A stretch of DNA of 8,732 bases, taken from NCBI GenBank assembly GCA_900754275.1, contig CAAECF010000068.1, forward strand, positions 1-8,732, read 5' to 3'. Shown here piece after piece: positions 1 to 6,806 of the stretch. The first letter of the stretch is position 1. Each line of letters starts with the position of its first letter. The notes beneath the pieces were generated by a model. The model was not told where the DNA came from and searched no databases. It was given only the letters and a program-made list of their open reading frames with translations. A program made the translations under genes and the position numbers. The stretch is from an uncultured Collinsella sp. Its GTDB lineage: Bacteria > Actinomycetota > Coriobacteriia > Coriobacteriales > Coriobacteriaceae.

Positions 1-2
1 AC

Positions 3-2549
3 ACGCTGCCCGAGATGGTCAAGCTCACCGGCATGCCTGAGGCCCAGATCGAGAAGATGCTCGACGACATGAGCTACACGGGTCTGCTCGAGTACAACTG
101 GGAAAATCCCGAGCGCGCCAAGCAGTGGGTGCTGCCCATGCTGGTGCCGGGTTCCGCCGAGTTCCTCAACATGCGCGTGAGCCAGCTCGAGGAGCACCCG
201 GTCTATGCCAAGTTCTTTGAGCAGGCGTCCAAGGGACCGCTGTCCAAGGCCACGCCGATGGTGCCGCCCGGAGGCGCCGGCATCGGCATGCACGTCATTC
301 CGGTCGAGAAGGCCATCGACGCCGCGAGCACCTCGGTGCCGATCGAGCATATCGAGCACTGGCTCGACAAATACGATGGCAAATATGCCGCTAGCACCTG
401 CAGCTGCCGCGCGAGCCGTCGCGTGATGGGTGAGGGCTGCGCCGACGACCCCGCCGACTGGTGCATTGCCGTGGGCGATATGGCCGACTATGTGGTTGAG
501 ACCGACCGCGGCCATTACGTGACGCGCGACGAGGTCTACGACATCCTGCGCCAGGCCGAGGACAACGGCTTTGTGCACCAGATCACCAATATCGACGGCG
601 AGAACAAGATCTTCGCTATCTGCAACTGCAACGTCAACGTGTGTTATGCCCTGCGCACCTCTCAGCTGTTCAACACGCCCAACCTGTCGCGCTCGGCCTA
701 TGTCGCCAAGGTCGAGAAGGACAAGTGCGTTGCCTGCGGTCGCTGCGTTGAGGTGTGCCCGGCCGGCGCCGCCAAGCTCGGCCAGAAGCTCTGCAGCAAA
801 AAGGCCGGCGGACAGGTGCCCGAGTATCCGCGCCAGGAGCTGCCCGACGCCACCAAATGGGATCACACCAAGTGGTCGCCCAACTACCGCAACGACAACC
901 GTATCGAGACGCATGAGTCCGGCACCGCTCCCTGCAAGACGGCCTGCCCCGCGCACGTTGCCGTTCAGGGCTATTTGAAGCTCGCGGCTCAGGGTCGCTA
1001 TGACGAGGCCCTAGCACTCATTAAGCGCGAGAACCCGCTGCCCGCTATCTGCGGCCGTGTGTGCAACCGCCGCTGTGAGGATGCCTGTACCCGCGGCCGT
1101 GTAGACGCTGCCGTGGCTATCGACGAGGTCAAGAAGTTCATCGCCCAGCGCGATCTGGATGCCGCGACCCGCTATGTCCCGCCTGTGGTGACCCCGACGC
1201 GTGCCGGCGGCTTCGACCAGAAGATCGCCATCATCGGTGCCGGTCCGGCCGGCCTGTCCTGCGCTTTCTACCTTGCCGAGAAGGGCTACAAACCTGTCGT
1301 GTTCGAGAAGAACGAGCGCCCGGGCGGCATGCTCACCTATGGCATTCCCAGCTTTAAGCTGCAGAAGGATGTTATCGAGGCCGAGGTCGAGATCATTCGC
1401 CTGATGGGTGCCGAGTTCCGCTATGGCGTGGAAGTCGGTCGTGACGTGACGCTCGACGAGCTGCGCGCGCAGGGCTTTAAGGCCTTCTACGTTGCCATTG
1501 GCTGTCAGGGCGGCCGCCTTGCCGGCATTCCGGGCGAGAGTGCCGAGGACGTGACCGTGGCCGTCGACTTCCTTCGCGAGGTTAACAGCGGCAAGATCGA
1601 TACCCTGTCCGGCCGCACCATTGTGGTGGGCGGCGGCAACGTGGCCATCGACGTTGCCCGCAACGCCTGCCGTCTGGGCTCTGAGCACGTTGAGATGTTC
1701 TGCCTGGAGAGCGAGGCCCAGATGCCCGCCAGCGAGGAGGAGCGTCGCGAGGCCGTTGAGGACGGCGCTCACATCAGCTGCGGTTGGGGCCCCAAGGAAG
1801 TTCACCTGGACGAGGCCGGTCGTGTGTGCGGCATCACCTTCAAGCGCTGCACGCGTGTCTTTGACGACGAGGGCCGTTTTGCGCCCGAGTACGACGAGAA
1901 CGATCTGCGCCGTGTCGATGCCGACCGTGTCGTCATGTCGATTGGCCAGTCCATTGTGTGGGGCGACCTGCTGGCTGGCTCCAAGGTGGAGCTCGACCGC
2001 GGCCAGGGTGCACTTGCCGATCCCCAGACCTACCAGACCGCCGAGCCAGACATCTTTGTGGGCGGCGACGTCTACACCGGCCCCAGCTTTGCCATCGACG
2101 CTATCGCCGCCGGCCACGAGGCCGCGGTGTCCATCCATCGCTTTGTGCAGCCGGGCTCCACGCTCACCATCGGCCGCAATCAGCGCCGCTACACCGCGCT
2201 CGACCGCGACGACGTTGTGCTCGAGAGCTACGACAACGCGAGCCGCGAGGTTGCGCATGTGGACCGCGAACGCGAGAAGGCTGCGCCGTTTAGCGAGTAC
2301 GTCGAGACCTTTACCGAGGAGCAGGTGCGCGCCGAGACCGCCCGCTGCCTGGGCTGCGGCGCTTCGATCGTCGACCCCAACAAGTGCATCGGCTGCGGCC
2401 TGTGCACCACCAAGTGCGCGTTTGACGCTATCCATCTGTATCGCGACCGCCCCGAGTGCTCCACGATGGTCAAATACGAGCAAAAGCTCCCAAGCCTGGG
2501 CAAGTATGCTCTAAAGCGCGCCATCAAGATTAAGTTCGGTCGCAAGTAA
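3..2549 (+). CDS. Multi-domain iron-sulfur/FAD oxidoreductase (GltD/NfnB-like core with flanking ferredoxin modules), 5' partial
   Basis: The reading frame is open to the left edge of the window (codons for T-L-P-E precede the first Met at base 15), so the true start probably lies upstream. Numbering from that Met, 844 residues are visible. Residues 1-55 look like a small helical, winged-helix-like segment. Residues 125-215 hold a Cys-rich module (C129, C131, C142, C150, then C203, C205, C210). Next is a 4Fe-4S motif CxxCxxCxxxCP (C238, C241, C244, C248). A GltD-type N-terminal cluster domain follows (C307, C311, C346, C350, C354, C358). The FAD site GAGPAG is at 408-413, the NAD(P)H site VVGGGNVAID at 537-546, and the FAD-closing GGD at 683-685. 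A C-terminal module has C778, C781 and CxxCxxCxxxC (C791-C801). The core matches glutamate synthase small subunit/NfnB-type NADPH dehydrogenases, which pass electrons between NAD(P)H, flavin and ferredoxin-like centres in the cytoplasm. The partner and substrate cannot be told from sequence. It sits 30 bases upstream of hypA on the same strand. Confidence 0.88.
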   Translation, partial: TLPEMVKLTGMPEAQIEKMLDDMSYTGLLEYNWENPERAKQWVLPMLVPGSAEFLNMRVSQLEEHPVYAKFFEQASKGPLSKATPMVPPGGAGIGMHVIPVEKAIDAASTSVPIEHIEHWLDKYDGKYAASTCSCRASRRVMGEGCADDPADWCIAVGDMADYVVETDRGHYVTRDEVYDILRQAEDNGFVHQITNIDGENKIFAICNCNVNVCYALRTSQLFNTPNLSRSAYVAKVEKDKCVACGRCVEVCPAGAAKLGQKLCSKKAGGQVPEYPRQELPDATKWDHTKWSPNYRNDNRIETHESGTAPCKTACPAHVAVQGYLKLAAQGRYDEALALIKRENPLPAICGRVCNRRCEDACTRGRVDAAVAIDEVKKFIAQRDLDAATRYVPPVVTPTRAGGFDQKIAIIGAGPAGLSCAFYLAEKGYKPVVFEKNERPGGMLTYGIPSFKLQKDVIEAEVEIIRLMGAEFRYGVEVGRDVTLDELRAQGFKAFYVAIGCQGGRLAGIPGESAEDVTVAVDFLREVNSGKIDTLSGRTIVVGGGNVAIDVARNACRLGSEHVEMFCLESEAQMPASEEERREAVEDGAHISCGWGPKEVHLDEAGRVCGITFKRCTRVFDDEGRFAPEYDENDLRRVDADRVVMSIGQSIVWGDLLAGSKVELDRGQGALADPQTYQTAEPDIFVGGDVYTGPSFAIDAIAAGHEAAVSIHRFVQPGSTLTIGRNQRRYTALDRDDVVLESYDNASREVAHVDREREKAAPFSEYVETFTEEQVRAETARCLGCGASIVDPNKCIGCGLCTTKCAFDAIHLYRDRPECSTMVKYEQKLPSLGKYALKRAIKIKFGRK

Positions 2550-2579
2550 GTAGTCATAACGGGAACGGCGGAGGAAAAA

Positions 2580-3008
2580 GTGCACGAGCTCGGAATCGTC
2601 TATCACATCATTCGTGATGTCGAGAACGTGGCGCGCGCCAATGGCGTGCGTCGCGTTTCGAGCGTCACGCTGCTGCTGGGCGAGGTCTCGGGCGTCGTTC
2701 CTGACTTGCTACTCGACGCTTGGCGCTGGGCGGCAGATAAAAAGCCCATCACCGAGGGTGCAGAGCTTATCGTGGAGCCCGTCGAGGCCGTGACGCATTG
2801 CGAGGCGTGTGGCTGCGACTACGCGACGGTCGAGCACGGCAAGACCTGTCCCCATTGCGGTAGCGGCGAGACATACCTGCTGCAGGGCCAGGAGGTCATG
2901 ATCAAACAGATCGAGACCCCCGAAGAGGATCCGGCAGACGCTGCTCCTGACGGCCTCTCCGACGCCCCCGATGCCGTCGACGCCGCCAACCCACTCCACA
3001 TCGCCTAA
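2580..3008 (+). CDS. hypA: Hydrogenase maturation nickel metallochaperone HypA, with acidic C-terminal tail
   Basis: HypA delivers nickel, with HypB, to the large subunit of [NiFe] hydrogenase in the cytoplasm. The start is a GTG, chosen because it gives the invariant N-terminus M-H-E, whose His2 binds nickel. GGAGG lies 5 bases upstream. The structural zinc site is present as C74xxC77 and C90xxC93. Residues 1-112 cover the usual HypA length. The extra 30 residues (113-142) are rich in Asp, Glu, Ala and Pro and contain no His cluster. That tail is unusual and probably disordered. The gene follows the iron-sulfur flavoprotein after 30 bases and could be co-transcribed with it. No hydrogenase structural gene or other hyp gene is in the window, so the target enzyme must be encoded elsewhere. 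Family assignment is firm; the role of the tail is unknown. Confidence 0.93.
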   Translation: MHELGIVYHIIRDVENVARANGVRRVSSVTLLLGEVSGVVPDLLLDAWRWAADKKPITEGAELIVEPVEAVTHCEACGCDYATVEHGKTCPHCGSGETYLLQGQEVMIKQIETPEEDPADAAPDGLSDAPDAVDAANPLHIA

Positions 3009-3071
3009 CATCCAATAACTGCATGGGCTAGAGTTCTAAACATATTTGCTTCGGTTAGTCAAGTCATGTCT

Positions 3072-3082
3072 GTTTAAACAAA
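3072..3082 (+). repeat. GTTTAAACAAA box, copy 1 (palindromic core)
   Basis: The 8-bp perfect palindrome GTTTAAAC is followed by AAA, and the same 11 bases recur at 3234-3244. Two copies in one 337-base intergenic region suggest a possible protein site, but AT-rich 8-mers also occur by chance. Confidence 0.4.
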
Positions 3083-3092
3083 ATGGCGGCAC

Positions 3093-3144
3093 GCAGGCGC
3101 ATTGGAATCCACCTAAAAGCGGTTTTAACGAACAGTGCGCCTGC
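3093..3144. repeat. 9-bp inverted repeat enclosing a CpG-centred dyad
   Basis: GCAGGCGCA (3093-3101) is matched perfectly by TGCGCCTGC (3136-3144), with a 34-base interior. No T-run follows, so it does not look like an intrinsic terminator. Inside it lies the smaller dyad at 3114-3127. The nested arrangement could be an operator pair or a cruciform-prone element. Confidence 0.55.
3114..3127. promoter_or_regulatory. Possible LacI-family-like operator, TAAAAGCGGTTTTA
   Basis: The 14 bases are a near-perfect dyad (6 of 7 pairs) centred on CpG, the usual layout of LacI/GalR-family operators. It lies about 150 bases upstream of the TATAAT box of the man operon, rather far for simple repression. 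This is inference from shape only. Confidence 0.3.
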
Positions 3145-3233
3145 ATATGTCTTTGGAAACAATCGGCAAATCACCTTTTATCAGGCAATGAGCTGTAAAC
3201 CAGCAATGTAATCAATTTGTAACAAACTTAGAC

Positions 3234-3244
3234 GTTTAAACAAA
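3234..3244 (+). repeat. GTTTAAACAAA box, copy 2
   Basis: Same 11 bases as at 3072-3082. This copy lies about 25 bases upstream of the TATAAT at 3270, so a bound protein here could act on the promoter. Confidence 0.4.
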
Positions 3245-3269
3245 TAATCCAACCTTTTGCGAATTTAGC

Positions 3270-3298
3270 TATAATTCCACAATCCAAACAGGTATACT
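3270..3298 (+). promoter_or_regulatory. Candidate man operon promoter (-10 boxes TATAAT and TATACT)
   Basis: A perfect TATAAT lies at 3270-3275 and a second good -10 box, TATACT, at 3293-3298. Neither has a convincing -35 hexamer at 16-18 bases, which fits a promoter that needs an activator. Either box would give a short leader before the GGAGG at 3334-3338. I looked for a sigma-54 TGGCAC-N5-TTGC element, common in some mannose operons, and did not find one. Confidence 0.5.
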
Positions 3299-3345
3299 CC
3301 TTTCATGTCGTGTAGGAAATACGTAGACAAAAAGGAGGTTATGTG

Positions 3346-4335
3346 ATGGTAAGTATTGTTCTTGCTAGCCATGGGGACTTGGCAGCTGGAATCAAGCAGA
3401 CGGGCTCGATGGTCTTTGGCGATCAGCCGTCTGTTGCCGTGGTCTCGCTCGAGCCGAGCATGGGCCCCGACGATTTCCGCGCCAAGGTCGAGGAAGCAGT
3501 CGCTTCCTTCGAGGACCAGGAGCAGGTGCTCTTCCTCGTTGATCTGTGGGGCGGCACGCCGTTCAACCAGATCAGCGGGCTCATCGAGGGCCACGATTCC
3601 TGGGCTATCGTCACCGGTGTCAACCTGCCTATGCTCATCGAGGCATATTCGCAGCGCTTTGACGCAAAGAACACTGCACATGCGATCGCAAAACATCTCG
3701 TGACTGAGGCTAAGGCTGGCGTGCGCGTCAAGCCCGAGTCTCTGGAGCCCGAGGAGAAGAAGCCGGCTGCGGCCACCGCTGCTCCTGCAGGCGCCATCCC
3801 TCCGGGAACGGTCATCGGCGACGGGCACATCAAGATTGCCCACGTCCGTATCGACACCCGTCTGCTTCATGGTCAGGTGGCCACCACGTGGACCAAGCAG
3901 ATCAACCCCAACCGCATCATCGTGGTTTCCGACGGCGTTGCTCACGACGAGCTCCGCAAGACCATGATCGAGCAGGCTGCCCCTCCGGGAGTCCATGCCA
4001 ACGTCGTGCCCATCAAGAAGATGGCCGAGGTCGTCAAGGACACGCGCTTTGGTGACACCAAGGCCATGCTGCTCTTTGAGAACCCGCAGGATCTGCTCAA
4101 GGCCATCGAGGCCGGCGTCGACATCAAGGAAGTCAACATCGGTTCCATGGCTCACTCCAAGGGCAAGGTCGTCGTCACCAACGCCGTCGCTATGGGCGAT
4201 GACGACGTCAAGACTCTCGAGGCCCTCAAGGCCAAGGGCGTCAAGTTCGAGGTCCGCAAGGTTCCTTCGGATTCCTCCGAGGATCTCGACGCCATGTTGA
4301 AGAAAGCTAAGGCCGAACTGGCCGCTCAAGCATAG
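3346..4335 (+). CDS. manX: PTS mannose-family EIIAB fusion protein
   Basis: This is the cytoplasmic phosphotransfer subunit of a mannose/glucose-type PTS: HPr phosphorylates EIIA, which phosphorylates EIIB, which phosphorylates the incoming sugar. I prefer ATG 3346 because AAGGAGG ends 7 bases before it; GTG 3343 is in frame but too close. Counting from ATG 3346, EIIA spans about 1-125, with the phospho-accepting His9 in VLASHGD and the conserved DLWGGTP at 67-73. An Ala/Pro/Glu-rich linker covers about 126-160. EIIB spans about 162-329, with its phospho-His175 in RIDTRLLHGQV. Both active-site histidines are intact, and 329 residues is the normal length for a fused ManX/ManL-type EIIAB. The gene is first in the operon, followed 18 bases later by EIIC. 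Exact sugar cannot be read from sequence; mannose, glucose or related hexoses are likely. Confidence 0.94.
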   Translation: MVSIVLASHGDLAAGIKQTGSMVFGDQPSVAVVSLEPSMGPDDFRAKVEEAVASFEDQEQVLFLVDLWGGTPFNQISGLIEGHDSWAIVTGVNLPMLIEAYSQRFDAKNTAHAIAKHLVTEAKAGVRVKPESLEPEEKKPAAATAAPAGAIPPGTVIGDGHIKIAHVRIDTRLLHGQVATTWTKQINPNRIIVVSDGVAHDELRKTMIEQAAPPGVHANVVPIKKMAEVVKDTRFGDTKAMLLFENPQDLLKAIEAGVDIKEVNIGSMAHSKGKVVVTNAVAMGDDDVKTLEALKAKGVKFEVRKVPSDSSEDLDAMLKKAKAELAAQA

Positions 4336-4353
4336 TAAAGGAGGGTCCGATAC

Positions 4354-5172
4354 ATGTCTGCAATCACTATTCTGCTTGTTGCGATTGTCGCGTTGCTTGC
4401 CGGTATGGAAGGCATTCTGGATGAGTTCCAGTTCCATCAGCCGCTCGTGGCATGCACGCTTATCGGTCTCGTAACCGGTCACCTTCAGGAGGGCATCCTC
4501 CTGGGCGGTTCGCTCCAGATGATGGCCCTTGGCTGGGCTAACGTTGGCGCCGCTGTCGCGCCTGACGCCGCTCTGGCCTCGGTCGCTTCTTCGATCATCA
4601 TGGTGCTCGCCCTCAACGGTGGCGCCACCGATTCGGCAAAGGCCGTTACCGCCGCCATCGCCGTCGCCGTCCCGCTGTCGGTCGCTGGTCTGTTCCTGAC
4701 CATGATCTGCCGTACCCTGGCTACCGCTATCGCTCACGCCATGGACGGTTGCGCCGAGAAGGGCGACTTCTCCGGCATCGAGCGCTGGCAGTACGCTGCT
4801 ATCCTCATGCAGGGCCTTCGTATCGCCATCCCGGCAGTACTTCTGTGCATCATCCCGGCCGAGGCTGTTACCAACGCGCTTAACGCTATGCCCGACTGGC
4901 TGTCCGGCGGTATGGCTGTCGGCGGCGGCATGGTCGCTTCCGTCGGTTACGCCATGGTCATCAACATGATGGCCACCAAGGAGACCTGGCCGTTCTTCAT
5001 CCTCGGCTTTGTCCTTGCTGCCATCCCTCAGCTCACGCTGATCGCCCTTGGCCTCATCGGCATCTCCCTTGCCCTCATCTACCTTGGCCTTAAGGATCTG
5101 GCCAAGCAGGGTGGCGGCATGGGCGGCGGCTCCGGTGACCCGCTCGGCGACATTCTGAACGATTACGAGTAG
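4354..5172 (+). CDS. manY: PTS mannose-family EIIC membrane subunit
   Basis: EIIC forms, with EIID, the membrane channel that binds and translocates the sugar while EIIB phosphorylates it. The 272-residue protein is hydrophobic throughout, with several predicted membrane segments (for example near 4-18, 75-87, 97-118, 150-170, 186-205 and 212-246). It carries the family signature around 21-42 (ILDEFQFHQP followed by LVACTLIGLV), where sugar-contacting residues lie in ManY homologues. The C-terminus ends in a Gly-rich stretch (253-261) and an acidic tip. AAAGGAGGG ends 8 bases before the ATG. The gene is 18 bases after EIIAB, and its stop codon overlaps the ribosome binding site of EIID, showing tight operon packing. 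Confidence 0.94.
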   Translation: MSAITILLVAIVALLAGMEGILDEFQFHQPLVACTLIGLVTGHLQEGILLGGSLQMMALGWANVGAAVAPDAALASVASSIIMVLALNGGATDSAKAVTAAIAVAVPLSVAGLFLTMICRTLATAIAHAMDGCAEKGDFSGIERWQYAAILMQGLRIAIPAVLLCIIPAEAVTNALNAMPDWLSGGMAVGGGMVASVGYAMVINMMATKETWPFFILGFVLAAIPQLTLIALGLIGISLALIYLGLKDLAKQGGGMGGGSGDPLGDILNDYE

Positions 5173-5188
5173 GAGGGGAGTGATACAT

Positions 5189-6109
5189 ATGGCAGAGAAC
5201 AAGATTCAGCTCACCAAGGCTGACCGCAAGAAGGTTTGCTTCCGTCATCAGTTCCTTCAGGGCTCGTGGAACTACGAGCGTATGCAGAACGGCGGCTGGT
5301 GCTTCGCAATGATCCCTGCGATCAAGAAGCTCTACACCAGCAAGGATGACCAGATTGCCGCTCTTAAGCGCCACCTGGAGTTCTATAACACCCACCCCTA
5401 TGTTTCCGCCCCCGTCATTGGCGTTACCCTCGCTCTCGAGGAGGAGCGCGCCAACGGTGCCCCGATTGACGACGTCGCCATTCAGGGCGTCAAGGTCGGT
5501 ATGATGGGCCCGCTCGCCGGTGTCGGCGACCCCGCCTTCTGGTTCACCCTTCGCCCGATTCTGGGTGCTCTGGGCGCTTCCCTGGCCCTGTCCGGCAGCA
5601 TCGCCGGTCCGCTGCTGTTCTTCTTCGCGTGGAACATCATCCGTTACGCCTTCCTGTGGTACACGCAGGAGTTTGGCTACAAGGTCGGCTCCTCCATCGC
5701 CAAGGACCTCTCCGGCGGTCTGATGGGCAAGGTCACCGAGGGTGCTTCCATCCTGGGTATGTTCATCATCGGCGCCCTGGTCGAGCGCTGGGTGTCCATC
5801 TCCTTCACCCCGGTCGTCTCCAAGGTCACGCAGTCTGCTGGCGCCTTTATCGACTGGGCTAACCTGCCCTCCGGTTCTGAGGGTGTCAAGGAAGCACTGA
5901 CGATGTATAACTCCATCGGTGCTAACGCCCTTGACCAGGTGAAGGTCACCACGCTTCAGGCCAACCTCGATCAGCTCATCCCTGGCCTTGCCGCCGTGTG
6001 CCTGACCCTGCTGGTCTGCAAGCTCCTCAAGAAGAAGGTCAGCCCGATCGTCATCATCCTGGCTCTCTTCGCCATCGGCATCATCGGTCGCGTCTGCGGC
6101 TTCATGTAA
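5189..6109 (+). CDS. manZ: PTS mannose-family EIID membrane subunit
   Basis: EIID is the second membrane subunit of mannose-type permeases and a subunit unique to this PTS family. ATG 5189 is preferred: AGGAGGGG at 5171-5178 lies 10 bases upstream, whereas the in-frame GTG 5180 is almost on top of that site. The 306 residues carry the family hallmarks: the N-terminal FRHQFLQGSWNYERMQ region (18-33), NTHPY (67-71), GVKVGMMGPLAGVGDPAFW (100-118) and a hydrophobic C-terminal segment (about 285-300). The first 16 bases of the EIIC-EIID junction hold only the ribosome binding site, so translational coupling is likely. The product is expected to form the channel complex with the EIIC encoded just upstream. 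Confidence 0.95.
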   Translation: MAENKIQLTKADRKKVCFRHQFLQGSWNYERMQNGGWCFAMIPAIKKLYTSKDDQIAALKRHLEFYNTHPYVSAPVIGVTLALEEERANGAPIDDVAIQGVKVGMMGPLAGVGDPAFWFTLRPILGALGASLALSGSIAGPLLFFFAWNIIRYAFLWYTQEFGYKVGSSIAKDLSGGLMGKVTEGASILGMFIIGALVERWVSISFTPVVSKVTQSAGAFIDWANLPSGSEGVKEALTMYNSIGANALDQVKVTTLQANLDQLIPGLAAVCLTLLVCKLLKKKVSPIVIILALFAIGIIGRVCGFM

Positions 6110-6159
6110 GCACGTTTCGGCTTAAGACCGAGAATTGCTAGGCAAGGGCTTTTGAGCCA

Positions 6160-6189
6160 TTGAAACGGACCGCACCCGGTGGGTACACT
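6160..6189 (+). promoter_or_regulatory. Candidate promoter for manO, nested in a hairpin
   Basis: TTGAAA (6160-6165) and TACACT (6184-6189) are separated by 18 bases, a good housekeeping-sigma layout. Transcription would begin near 6196, about 34 bases before the manO ATG. The spacer contains the left arm of the inverted repeat at 6166-6201, and the -10 box lies in its loop. Confidence 0.6.
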
Positions 6190-6213
6190 GGATGCGGTCC
6201 GATTGTTTTATTT
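6166..6213 (+). terminator. Terminator-like hairpin after the EIID gene
   Basis: CGGACCGCA (6166-6174) pairs perfectly with TGCGGTCCG (6193-6201) across an 18-base loop, and the T-rich tail TTGTTTTATTT follows (6203-6213). RNA arriving from the man operon would form this stem. RNA started at the nested promoter would contain only part of the right arm and should escape it. The loop is long for an efficient terminator, so partial read-through is plausible. Confidence 0.6.
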
Positions 6214-6229
6214 GGAGGGCGAGGCGCGC

Positions 6230-6628
6230 ATGGCGCAATCTCAGAACAGCACGGTCGATCTGGCAACGCCGGCAACCTGCCTGATGGGGCTTACCAGCCA
6301 CGGTAACGTGATGGTGGGCAATAAGGCGTTCGAGTATTACAACGAGCGCAATCCCGAGGATTATATTCAAATCCCGTGGGACGAGGTCGACTATATTGCC
6401 GCCGAGGTTTTGCGCGGCACCAAGAAGATCACGCGTTTTGCCATCTTCACCAAGGACAACGGTCACTTTACGTTTTCGACGCGCGACGACAAAGAGACGC
6501 TTCGTGCTGTCCGCAAGTACGTCGACGAGGATAAGCTTGTGCGTTCGCCCGACTTTATCGATGTGACGGCCAAGGGCGCCAAGAGCATCCCCTCCGTTAT
6601 CAAAAACCTCTTCCACAAAGGCAACTAG
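6230..6628 (+). CDS. manO: DUF956 / ManO-family protein of the mannose PTS operon
   Basis: This is a 132-residue soluble protein of the DUF956 family, which in Gram-positive bacteria is encoded almost always at the end of mannose-type PTS operons and has been proposed to regulate or interact with the permease. Features typical of the family are the N-terminal ATCLMGLTSHGNVMVGNKAFE stretch (about 15-35), the IPWDEVDYIAAEV segment (48-60) and a C-terminal helix-rich region. No membrane segment or enzyme motif is visible. ATG 6230 is chosen because GGAGGG (6214-6219) lies 10 bases upstream; an in-frame GTG at 6179 lies inside the promoter/hairpin element and has no ribosome binding site. The gene follows EIID after 120 bases, which is looser than the rest of the operon. 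Confidence 0.88.
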   Translation: MAQSQNSTVDLATPATCLMGLTSHGNVMVGNKAFEYYNERNPEDYIQIPWDEVDYIAAEVLRGTKKITRFAIFTKDNGHFTFSTRDDKETLRAVRKYVDEDKLVRSPDFIDVTAKGAKSIPSVIKNLFHKGN

Positions 6629-6646
6629 TCGCCTGCGATAGATGGC

Positions 6647-6696
6647 GGAAAATGCATCCCGGAATTCGTTCTCATTCCGGGATGCATTTTCCTTTT
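6647..6696 (+). terminator. Strong intrinsic terminator with a 19-bp perfect stem after manO
   Basis: Bases 6647-6665 pair without any mismatch with 6674-6692 across an 8-base loop, and TTTT follows at 6693-6696. The stem begins GGAAAATGC and ends GCATTTTCC. It lies 18 bases after the manO stop and should close the man operon. The stem is far longer than a terminator needs, and its arms are echoed in degenerate form at 6739-6784. Confidence 0.85.
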
Positions 6697-6706
6697 GAGC
6701 GCCAGT

Positions 6707-6729
6707 TGGGAAAGCTTGTCCCATTTTTT
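6707..6729 (+). terminator. Secondary terminator-like hairpin with T6 tail
   Basis: TGGGA (6707-6711) pairs with TCCCA (6719-6723) across a 7-base loop, followed directly by six T residues (6724-6729). The 5-bp stem is short, so it may be a back-up for the preceding terminator. Confidence 0.45.
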
Positions 6730-6738
6730 AGCCGAATA

Positions 6739-6792
6739 CCGGGATGGAATTTCCCTTACATGTGGTTAGAGGAAACCCCATCCCATTATTTT
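6739..6792. repeat. Imperfect hairpin echoing the manO terminator arms
   Basis: GGGATGG (6741-6747) pairs with CCATCCC (6778-6784), and inside it TTTCC (6750-6754) pairs with GGAAA (6771-6775), separated by a 2x2 internal loop; ATTATTTT follows. The left arm matches the right arm of the terminator at 6674-6692 in about 16 of 19 positions, so the two hairpins appear to be related copies. Confidence 0.5.
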
Positions 6793-6806
6793 GCGTTATT
6801 CTGGGT

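Larger units (their letters stand above)
3009..3345 (+). promoter_or_regulatory. Intergenic control region upstream of the man PTS operon
   Basis: This 337-base stretch has no credible gene and is much more AT-rich than its surroundings. It contains two GTTTAAACAAA boxes, a 9-bp inverted repeat enclosing a CpG-centred dyad, three TGTAA words spaced 11-13 bases apart (3194, 3207, 3218), a TATAAT box and a TATACT box. I see no clear T-tailed terminator for hypA. The density of dyads suggests regulated transcription of the downstream sugar permease, as is usual for man operons, but no regulator gene is in the window. Confidence 0.6.

Noticed and set aside
1011..2483. Long open frame (490 codons) on the minus strand inside the iron-sulfur flavoprotein gene
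   Set aside because: It is antisense to a gene with clear motifs. The translation is low-complexity and rich in Ala, Val, Leu, Gly and Asp, as expected of a mirror of GC-biased codons, and no family is recognisable.
3072..3244. CRISPR-like repeats from the two GTTTAAAC boxes
   Set aside because: There are only two 11-base copies, 162 bases apart, without regular spacers or cas genes.
3009..3345. Sigma-54 promoter for the man operon
   Set aside because: Some mannose operons use one, but no TGGCAC-N5-TTGC element with correct spacing is present, while TATAAT and TATACT are.
3265..5202. Very long open frame (645 codons) on the minus strand across the man operon
   Set aside because: It is antisense to EIIAB and EIIC, both with intact active-site motifs. 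Its His/Asp/Gly-rich translation looks like a codon-bias shadow.
6122..6724. Minus-strand open frame of 200 codons opposite manO
   Set aside because: It covers the manO gene, its promoter hairpin and the terminator, and has no recognisable domain or convincing ribosome binding site.
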